A stretch of 64,000 nucleotides of DNA. It comes from Cyprinodon diabolis. Lineage: Eukaryota; Chordata; Actinopteri; Cyprinodontiformes; Cyprinodontidae. Shown piece by piece: positions 56,687 to 64,000 of this stretch. The translations under genes and the position numbers were made by a program. The stretch lies in the NCBI GenBank assembly GCA_030533445.1, contig CM060064.1, positions 43,556,787 through 43,620,786 of the forward strand. Direction: 5' to 3'. The notes beneath the pieces are model-generated. The model was not told where the DNA came from and did not search any database. It worked only from the letters and a program-made list of their open reading frames with translations. Within the stretch, counting starts at the first letter, position 1. Each line of letters begins with the position of its first letter.

Positions 56687-58608
56687 ACCTTGCCACACAA
56701 AAAAATTCAGGTTTTTGTTTGTGGTGAACATTATTTTTTTAAAATACTGAGTAATTTTTTTTTTTTTTTACTGCAATTTTAGCAGTTTTCTTGCTATGAA
56801 AATGTCAAGAAAGGGAACTTTTCTCCTTTTCAGAATAAATTTAGTGAGATTTCTCCCATTAGGTGTTAGCAAAGCCCTTCAGGCTGTTACATCTTTACTT
56901 TTATCACTTATCTCCGTTTTAATTAGCCCACCTCAAACAAGCAGGGTGCAATTCAAAGTGTGGTAAATTGTTTAGATAATTCTCTTCAAATTTTCTGTGT
57001 TGAATACTTATTTAAACACCAATAGATGGTCTCAGTCAGCATTTGAAGGTTATACAAGGTTTCAAAAAGTTAACTATTTCTCTGCGTATTTGCTGAAGCG
57101 CTTCAATGAAGCTTCACCTCATTACTCTGACCTCGGTATCTATTCCTGTCCAATCACCTCTAAGTGTCGTTTGTTGAAGTTTTTTTAGACTGACATATTT
57201 ATATGTAGCTAAACATGTCAATGCTTAAATCTGAGAACAACTTGGCCCTAAAAGTCCTTGTAAAGTATTTAAATTTCAGGTTAAACCTGATTAGTTTATC
57301 ATGTCTTCCTAAATGCTCAATAAATAAAGCTTAGAAATTAATTTTATAAAATTATTTATGGTAAAACTAAAGTATTTAAGCTCCAGAGTTCAGAAGAAGT
57401 AGAATAAGAGCCAAGCTCCAGGAGAATGACACTGTTTGGAAATGCTTATAAAGGGGGATGATACAGCATTCAAATCCTCAAACATTTAAGAGATTCATCT
57501 CTTAATCTAACCCCAATCCTTAGTCTATATAAACATACTAAAGCACATAATAAAACATAATAGTTTTTACCCTTCAGAGATTTTTTTTACAAAAATCTTC
57601 ACTAACAGAACATCTTGGTTCTCTTTCCTCTCCTACATGGAAACCCTTCCAGGATGCAGCGGATTAAATCACAAAGCGCTTTGATGCTATTTTGCTCCCA
57701 GGTTTTGAAGATTCTACACAAAAGAGCAACATTCGACCGACCTATCAGAATCTCAAGATAATGAGACAAATTACGTGAGTGCAGGCTGCATAGGATCCCA
57801 AACTTTGTATCTATGAACAATACAGATAGCCCCTGTGGAGAGCAGGCTGAAGCCTTTGTCCCTCTGTATGCCTTTCACTGTGGTTTCTGCAGCTGCTATC
57901 CACCAAGAGGAGCTGTGGATAGAAATAAACACCAGTCTGTTTTACAGTGGTGCACTGATGGACCCAGGAGAAACGTTGTCACCTACTGTTTTTTTTTTCT
58001 TATAATAAAACAGCAGAATCTCTGAATAAATTATTGTTCAAAGTTTTGTTGTTTTTTTTTTATGTTTTTTTGTTTTTTAATAGATGATGATACAGAAAAA
58101 AACATTTGATTTTTTCTATTTATGTCAAGACTCTGTACCTATAAGTCCAATTGATATATAGAAAAATACATTTGAATTTACAAATACTACTGATATGAAG
58201 TTCAGTTTATAGAATAAATCAGTTTATCATCACATTAAAATGGCAGTAGCATTTTACCTTCACAGAATTTTTTTTCTCAAATCACTGAGATTTATCAAGT
58301 GAGTAACTTATTACAGTGAGGCAATGTTGTGAGAACTTTTAATTCTTCAAAGTAAGGTGCTAAATGACTGTAGTTCCAACATATTAGGCAGCTTCAACAC
58401 TGCGCATTACGCACAGCAGATCAACCAGTGGAACCAAAGCAGTCTGTCAATGTGAGCTCAGGTCCTACTGTCCTGTCGTTAAAATTTGTTTACTGGTTTT
58501 ATAGTTAAATATTAATGTAAAATTTACAATAAATTAAAGGGTGACCAAACTTGTACTATCAAGTAAAATTCTGTTTAACTTTGATCATTGTTCAAAGGCC
58601 ATAATTGG
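56687..58608. other. No recognised gene
   Basis: About 1.9 kb of AT-rich sequence. Open frames at 56997-57188 and 57602-58025 show no family resemblance. Confidence 0.45.
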
Positions 58609-58693
58609 AGTTGGAGCAGCGGTCCCCAACCACCGGGCCGCAGACCGGTACCGGCCCGTGGGTCATTTGGTACCGGGCCGCACAGAAAAAAAA

Positions 58694-58697
<4 letters not shown>

Positions 58698-58787
<90 letters not shown>
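58698..58787. repeat. (TA)n microsatellite, about 90 bp
   Basis: About 44 uninterrupted TA units follow an A12 run at the inner edge of the hAT terminal block. Open frames across it (YIYIYI) are compositional. Confidence 0.97.
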
Positions 58788-58790
<3 letters not shown>

Positions 58791-58926
58791 ATTTATCAAC
58801 GATCAGAGTCTGAGTAATGTCTTATTTTGAAAAGAAAAAAAAATTGCGGAATTCTCTCCCAATTACATCAGTCGGTGCATCTGTTCCTCTTGACACAGTT
58901 CAAGACTTGTCCTATCTATAACATCC

Positions 58927-59013
58927 TATCTTTGTGAAGCAGGATTTTCTGCGGTTACAGCGACCAAAACAAAGCTACGTTTTAATAAAAAACGGTCCGC
59001 TCTCTTGTTTTAA
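58927..59013 (+). pseudogene. hAT transposase C-terminal fragment
   Basis: 28 codons in frame, LCEAGFSAVTATKTKLR then FNKKRSALLF and TAA. The (L)CE(A/S)GFS...(I/V)KTK..R text is the well-known hAT dimerisation signature. The conserved tail that normally follows (..LRVALS..PR...L) is absent. Confidence 0.75.
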
Positions 59014-59191
59014 TGGCCTTCTGCTCCTCTATTAATGAGGGGACTCCTCTGGCACGTAAAAAGTTGCCTAATTCCGTCATTTTCCACCAATGTGTCACTG
59101 GCCCTCTCAAACAACTCGCATCTTTGTCAGTGAAGCTGAAGTGCTCCCACATCTCTTCCTTCATGGTCCCCATCTACATTAAGATCCAAAA

Positions 59192-59325
59192 TTCTGAGAT
59201 TAAAGTCAGAATTCTGAGAAAAAAAGTCTGAATTCTGACTTTTTTCCCATATTAAACTGAAATAAAATTTAAAAATCAGTTAACTTTTATTTTTTTCAGT
59301 GGCCCTAATCCTCTTCCGTAGATAA
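59192..59325. repeat. Repeat H, copy 2
   Basis: The words gtcagaattctgagaaaaaa, gaattctgacttttttccca, ttaaactgaaataaaa and cagtggccctaatcctcttc, ending ccgtag, match the right half of 56510-56686 almost word for word. Confidence 0.8.
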
Positions 59326-59428
59326 GCCATATGCATAAAGTGGTTGTTGTTTAGAAGAAAACAGGCTGAAGACTGTCAAACAACTTGACTTTGGTCAGTC
59401 AAAGGCTTCTCCAGACCTATATATCTGT

Positions 59429-59429
<1 letters not shown>

Positions 59430-59506
<77 letters not shown>

Positions 59507-59507
59507 G
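59430..59507. repeat. (TAGA)n microsatellite, about 78 bp
   Basis: About 19 uninterrupted ATAG units ending at gatgatatt. Confidence 0.97.
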
Positions 59508-59598
59508 ATATTATGTTGGGATCAACGTGGTAGTTTTTATTTGAATTCAATTTAACTAGGAGCAAAACAGTAATTTTATGTTTTGTTGTTCAAACTGA

Positions 59599-59967
59599 GG
59601 GCTGCACAGTTGGGTAGCACTGCTGCCTTGCAGCAAGAAGGTTCCAGGTTCGATTCCCGGCCTGGGGTCTTTCTGCATGGAGTTTGCATGTTCTCCCTGT
59701 GCATGCGTGGGTTCTCTCTGGGTACTCTGGCTTCCTCTCACAGTCCAAAAACATGACTGTTAGGTTAATGTTCTTCTCTAAATTCTCCTTAGGTGTGAGT
59801 GAGTGCGTGAATAGTTGTTTGTCCTGTTTGTCTCTGTGTTGCCCTGCGATGGACTGGTGACCTGTCCAGGGTGAACCCCACCTCTGGCCTAGTGACAGCT
59901 GGAGATAGGCACCAGCACCCCTTGCGACCCCAACAGGCATAAGCGTGACGGAAAATGGATGGATGGA
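59599..59967 (+). mobile_element. tRNA-derived SINE with RTE-type (ATGG)n tail
   Basis: It is flanked by a perfect 12-bp duplication TGTTCAAACTGA (59587-59598 and 59968-59979). The head gggctgcacagttgggtagc has a tRNA-like layout with an exact B-box GGTTCGATTCC at 59647-59657, the pol III internal promoter. The body includes catggagtttgcatgttctc, ggcttcctctcacagtccaa and gcgatggactggtgacctgt. It ends gtgacggaaaatggatggat. The tail has the same tetranucleotide as the RTE LINE at 39957-41941, so RTE machinery probably moved it. Confidence 0.92.
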
Positions 59968-59979
59968 TGTTCAAACTGA

Positions 59980-60675
59980 CCTTAAATCCTCACATGTTCT
60001 TAGTTACAAACTCAGCCTGCATACTGCTGCAGACCTGAGTTGCATTTATGAGTCTCTCTGAGTTCATTTCAGTGTCCGTCTCTGATCTGGATATTGTTTT
60101 AATTGAGGCTGCAGCAGAAAAGCATTTCTCACAGTGGTATGATGTAGCAAAAGGATGTCTCTTACCTAGCAGCAGGTAATAATCCTCCACTCCAATGTGC
60201 AGCCAGTGTCTTTGGCTAAACTAGAGCCTCATTATCTAAACAGAGATAACTTCAATTAAGTGTTCCCCCCTGGTTTGCTGATATTGACGTGATGCATGAA
60301 GGAGGCACACCGGCATACCTAAGCCTCTGCATTTTAAAAATAAATTTCTAAGTACCATATGCCTTGATGAGCATGGTTCACTTTGAAAAGTGGAATTGTC
60401 ATTAAAAAGTGGAGAACAATCCATTTTGTGTCTGATTTAATGTTGCGTATAACTTGTTTCCTGTTAACGTCAGAAGCTGGTATGATAAAATGAAGAAACT
60501 TAAATATTTCAATGGCTGACATTAACAGGAAAATAAATTAATTTAAAGACGTTTAATTTAGAAATTCTAGCTGACGGCACCCAACTCTTCTCAGTTTTAA
60601 CTTTTAACTTTAGATCTAGTATATGCTACATTTTGTGTGTGTTGGATGTTTAAGGATTTTTTGTAATTCATGGAT
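59980..60675. other. No recognised gene
   Basis: I see nothing recognisable in this stretch. Confidence 0.45.
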
Positions 60676-60910
60676 AAGTCAAGTCAAGTCAAGTCAGCTT
60701 TTATTGTCATTTTCTTCATATGTACAAGACACACAAGGGAAATGAAATTACGTTTACTCTCTGCAATATACAAATATACAAGAAATATACAAGACTGACA
60801 TTTAAAAACTGACATAAAGTGCAGGACATGACAGGTAACAGTGGTAAGATAAATATAAATATGAAAATATAAAGTGATGTTTCTCAGAGAATAGACGAAA
60901 ATATCTCTCT
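60676..60910 (-). repeat. LINE 3' end with (CAAGT)n tail
   Basis: The plus strand begins agtcaagtcaagtcaagtca, gcttttattgtcattttctt; reversed, this is a gacaataaaagctgacttga end with a (TTGAC)n tail, the same layout as the LINE end at 20880-20911. About 235 bp remain; no coding part is present. Confidence 0.75.
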
Positions 60911-61149
60911 GACCAGATGCCCCTAACCCTCAAGGTTCTTTAGACTTGACATATCTCCTCATTAATAAAATAAATAAGGAGTATTCCCGTCAGTGTGATG
61001 TGATTACTGATCGCCCATGGGATAAAAAGCTGTGAATTCGGGAACATTCTAGCAGACATAACCTGGGGTCATTACATTCTTCAACAGCTGACCGTTTCTT
61101 ACAGTAAATTAAATGATTCCCAGTTTGTTTTGCATTTGCAATGTCATTT

Positions 61150-61384
61150 TCAGCTTTATTTCTACAGCACATTTGAAAACAGCTACATCCGCCCAAAGTG
61201 CAGTACAACACACATTAGAAAGAGTAACAAATGAGTAAAAACATAACTACAAGTTGCATAAACACAAAAAATAATGTTTAGAATAAATATAAAAATAAAA
61301 AACAAATGAGACCTTCTCAGCTTTTGTTAAAGGCCAGAGCAGAAAGGTGAGTTTTGAACGACTTAAAAACAGGAATAGATTGGG
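61150..61384 (-). repeat. L2-type LINE 3' region fragment
   Basis: The words tttatttctacagcacattt, gcccaaagtgcagtacaaca and aaaggccagagcagaaaggt resemble the 3' region of the L2 fragment at 32880-32990 (taccgcacttttcattaac, caaagtgctacacagtgc). It is moderately diverged. Confidence 0.5.
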
Positions 61385-62156
61385 CCATTTTTTATTTTTT
61401 CCTCGGGGCGGTCTCTCCTCCTCCCTTGGTCGGCGGGCAGATTTCCTGTGTGGGCCCCTTCTGGGTGCCTTTGCTCTGGGGATCCCCTCGGGCATCTTGG
61501 GTTTTGGGTCCCCCGGCACCTGCCTTGGTGCTCTGGGGGGGTTGCGTCTTTGGCTCTTCACAACCACTATTGAGCATTTTTCCTTTGGATAAACTTTACA
61601 TGCACAAGTGCACTCTCACAAACAACTACAGGTGCTTGGTTCCAGGTACTCAGAGATTCACTTCCATACAGAAAGCCCATATTTTGGGGTGTGCAGATGG
61701 TGCAGTGGTTAGTGCGCATGACCACCGGGGTTCGAAGCTGACCTGTGGTCCTTTGTCGCATGTCTCTCCCTCTCTCTCATACCCCCTTTCCTGTCAGCTT
61801 ACTGTCAGAAAAATGAGCCATTAGCGCCATAAAAACTCAAAGAAAAAAAAAGGAAGCCCATATTTTTCTCTTCAGCTACCACATTACACGTCAGATTAAA
61901 TAATACTACATATATTTCGGCAATGGTATCAAGGTGTTACTTTATTGTATCTCTTATACTATATCTGTTGTGTTGTGCTGTTCTTCTTACATCTCTCTTT
62001 GCAGGTGATGAAGCATGAATTATAATAAAGCTATTTATATGCATAAATAAAGCGGAACACTATGGCGAAAGCCATACTGCTCCACTTGTGAAAGTAAAAT
62101 ATGTTGCTCTCTTTTTGACATCAAGACAATTATTCTTGTTGCCACATTGCGGGCAT
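61385..62156 (+). repeat. GC-rich dispersed repeat E, copy 2
   Basis: It shares with copy 1 (52690-53590) the words ggtctctcctcctcccttgg, ggttgcgtctttggctcttc, ccactattgagcatttttcc, tttggataaactttacatgc and actcagagattcacttccat. After the nested SINE it has caaggtgttactttattgta, tatttatatgcataaataaag and tgacatcaagacaattattc, ending ttgccacattgc. The SINE at 61686-61853 is inserted in it. Its 5' part is shorter than in copy 1. Confidence 0.8.
61686..61853 (+). mobile_element. tRNA-type SINE with poly-A tail, copy 2, inside repeat E
   Basis: It is flanked by a perfect 13-bp duplication AAGCCCATATTTT (61673-61685 and 61854-61866). The body words tgtggtcctttgtcgcatgt, ctctccctctctctcatacc and ccctttcctgtcagcttact match the SINE at 55762-55949. 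The head has ggtgcagtggttagtgcgca and ggttcgaagc, close to a tRNA B-box. It interrupts repeat E, so it is younger than that copy. Confidence 0.92.
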
Positions 62157-62829
62157 TTTATAGATATTTTTGTGTATTTATTCTGATAAAAAAGCCCAAG
62201 AAAGGAAATTAAGTAGCATTCCTTCAGAGTATGACAGGAAAACATGGTTGTGTTCCACCAAAATCCATATCCAGTATTTAAATTTCTGTACCCTCATGTT
62301 CTTTCTGAGATTAGTTTCATTCATTTTTTTCTTATTGAGCACCAGGTCATGCTCCCCTTTTTACTCTGACATGGCAGGGGCCCGGTTATGCTTTAATTAA
62401 GCTTCATCCCTTCTGCCTTAAGCTGTCACTGTTGGCACCCAGACCTGTAATTACCAGCTGCGACCCAGGGTGCCGTGCTGTTTACACTAGCACACCCAAC
62501 AGCTTTATGCTGCTAAGATACATGAAGGCATTAATTAGACCCTATCTGCCCTGTCCTGAGTAATTAAAGTTGATGGAAGAGACGTTCATTCACCTTCACT
62601 TTGAAAAAGTCAGCGAAAAGCTGCCCTAATGTCAAAGCTGTGGTTATGAAGAATTTAGCCTTTGATAGATAAATAGCTTCAGATCCAACTAGGTGTCTGT
62701 TTGCAGGTGTGATTTTAGGAATTTTTTATTTTTCTGAAACCATGTTGGACAATCAAAGAGGCCTTCTAAATATGAGTACAGATCCAGATATCCAGGACTT
62801 ATGTTGGGCTTTATATTAACCAAAGAAAA
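62157..62829. other. No recognised gene; possible conserved non-coding element
   Basis: 62390-62700 is repeat-free in appearance and holds several homeodomain-type cores (ttaattaag, gtaattac, attaattag, gtaattaaag) within 200 bp in a region of mixed composition. It could be an enhancer, but this is suggestion from motif content only. Confidence 0.25.
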
Positions 62830-62925
62830 AAAAATATCAATCAAACTTTATTAATGGGGCACTTTACACACCTAAGTGACCAAACAGTGCTGAACAGGTT
62901 CATAAAACAATGAAAAACAAAACAA
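62830..62925 (-). repeat. Short LINE 3'-end-like fragment
   Basis: The words tcaatcaaactttattaatg, gggcactttacacacc and gaccaaacagtgctgaacag have the layout of an L2-type 3' end read on the minus strand. Short and diverged. Confidence 0.4.
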
Positions 62926-63130
62926 ATATGCCATACATCTACAACAGCTAACAGAATAGGAGCAGTTGAATTAATTTGTTTGAAGGTCAGCCCGATATTT
63001 CTGCTCAACTGGAATCAAAACTGAAATGAAAAAGATTAAAACTCAACCCTTATATTGGCTTTTTTAACTTGATTTGAGATTAATTTACTAAGCAAGACAG
63101 ATTCTGTTACTTTATTAATTTTCTTTTTAA

Positions 63131-63625
63131 AGCTACAGTGTGTAACTTTTAGCGACATCTAGCGGTCAGACTGCAGACCGCAGCAACATGAACATCTCCC
63201 CCCCAACAGAACGGCGAGCGTTACGGGACAAAATGTCTTCCACGACGTCCGCATCACCTACCTTCTCAAGTTATGAGGTTTGTTTACATAGCTAATTTTA
63301 CAGATAGTATTTCATTAGTCTGTGTAGGGTATAGATTTCATGTAGACTTAAGATAATAAATATACCCGTTATTTTTTCTACATCGTTGTGACGTTTTGGC
63401 GATCTCGCAATCACTAGTTTGTTGGCTCTGCGCTGCCGAAGCGCAAAGATGTCTGCCTCCATGGCTGCGAGACCCGCTCCTATGTAATTATAAATAACAA
63501 ATTCTAAGGCAACACAAATATTAAGGTTAAAAGGCTGAGCTCGTAGATAATGATAAATAACATATTTATGTATAATATATTACATTTCTGACTGTATATC
63601 CCTGTAATTATTACACACTGTAGCT
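63131..63625. mobile_element. TTAA-flanked MITE (495 bp)
   Basis: The inverted termini AGCTACAGTGTGTAA and TTACACACTGTAGCT are perfect over 15 bp and flanked by TTAA on both sides (63127-63130 and 63626-63629). A TTAA target is known for piggyBac and Kolobok transposons; the terminus does not start with the CCY usual in piggyBac, so Kolobok-like is a reasonable guess. There is no transposase. Confidence 0.85.
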
Positions 63626-63629
63626 TTAA

Positions 63630-64000
63630 AAAGATTCTACTCAAACTAAATTCAATAATCTGCCACTGCAGTTAAATGATTGCACTTAATGATTCATGTT
63701 TTCACAATATAAATCGAGAAGTCTTACCGAGTGCAATTATCTTCCTGCACTGGCAGGTCGATTATTGCACTTGTTTTTGAGTGCAGATTTCTCAAGAGAA
63801 GTTTAATAATCTAACCTCTAGTTTCCACATCTTTCGTTCACATTTGTTGACAGAGCAGTGTATTATGTCAATGAGAATGGTTCCATATTCCCTGTGTCTA
63901 CTCGGAATGTCACTGTCCAGGAATCCACTCTTGGTACTTCACCATCAAAATACCAAACAACTCAGGTTTTCTGCGTAGCCGTAGTCAGTCTGGCTCCGGC
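63630..64000. other. No recognised gene
   Basis: Unassigned sequence to the window end. Confidence 0.4.

Larger units (their letters stand above)
58617..59173. mobile_element. hAT transposon relic, rearranged
   Basis: The left end CAGCGGTCCCCAACCACCGG, then accggtaccggcccgtgggt and taccgggccgcacag, is the GC-rich terminal block of a widespread vertebrate hAT group. A long (TA)n follows. At 58927-59013 the plus strand reads YLCEAGFSAVTATKTKLRF before a stop, the start of the hAT C-terminal dimerisation block. On the minus strand from 59173 the text KEEMWEHFSFTDKDASC resembles the opening of a BED zinc finger. The two coding pieces point in opposite directions. No right end or second copy of the preceding 8 bp (AGTTGGAG) was found. 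Confidence 0.7.

Noticed and set aside
58541..58817. Frames with long YIYIYI runs
   Set aside because: They are translations of the (TA)n microsatellite.
1..64000. Search for CRISPR arrays, tRNA or rRNA genes, operons or phage-like modules
   Set aside because: None is visible. The only tRNA-like parts are SINE heads, and all recurrent units are eukaryotic transposons or microsatellites.

Overview
The window looks like nuclear DNA of a ray-finned fish, probably a percomorph; the species cannot be read from the sequence. It is AT-rich and almost gene-free, and it carries repeat families typical of teleosts: Tc1-like transposons, hAT elements, an RTE-type LINE of the Rex3/Expander kind with a (GATG)n tail, CR1/L2-type LINE fragments, a Penelope-like fragment, tRNA-type SINEs and solo LTRs. 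No bacterial operon, CRISPR array or phage structure is present.

Host genes: the only confidently recognised host coding sequence is one exon on the + strand at 54829-54957. It encodes the C-terminal 42 residues of NDUFAF6, a mitochondrial complex I assembly factor, and has a splice acceptor before it and an AATAAA 93 bp after the stop. I could not find the preceding exons, so the sequence to its left may be a long repeat-filled intron. A 78-bp minus-strand candidate exon at 1392-1469 is only a weak hypothesis.

Layout: 2.5-7.2 kb holds two copies of one Tc1 family (DD36E), one of them nested in a hAT element. 10.4-12.0 kb holds a decayed Tc1 of a second family abutting a LINE C-terminus. 17.6-18.3 kb holds a third Tc1 family whose second half is inverted in place. 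19.3-20.9 kb is a CR1/L2-type LINE 3' half. 22.7-22.9 kb is a tetranucleotide array. 25.4-26.0 kb is a Penelope-like 3' end. 26.8-28.2 kb is a solo LTR split by a hAT element, and 32.7-33.9 kb is the same LTR family split by an L2-type LINE. 29.0-29.7 and 36.3-37.1 kb are two further solo LTR families. 40.0-41.9 kb is a long RTE LINE copy. 49.4-51.0 kb is a complete Tc1 element with 202-bp, nearly identical inverted repeats and an uninterrupted DD34E transposase. 51.4-52.5 kb is the third DD36E copy. 52.7-53.6 and 61.4-62.2 kb are two copies of an unclassified GC-rich repeat. 55.8, 59.6 and 61.7 kb carry SINEs with exact target-site duplications. 58.6-59.2 kb is a hAT relic. 63.1-63.6 kb is a TTAA-flanked MITE.

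How the parts relate: this is an insertion record rather than a pathway. Target-site duplications (2 bp TA for Tc1, 8 bp for hAT, 5 bp for LTRs, 12-13 bp for SINEs) fix many element borders to the base and give a relative order of insertion. I found no previously undescribed functional system. The best leads are the apparently intact Tc1 element, a frame-breaking duplication shared by three Tc1 copies, an in-place inversion in a Tc1 relic, and poly-A-tailed retroposition of a fragment of the GC-rich repeat.
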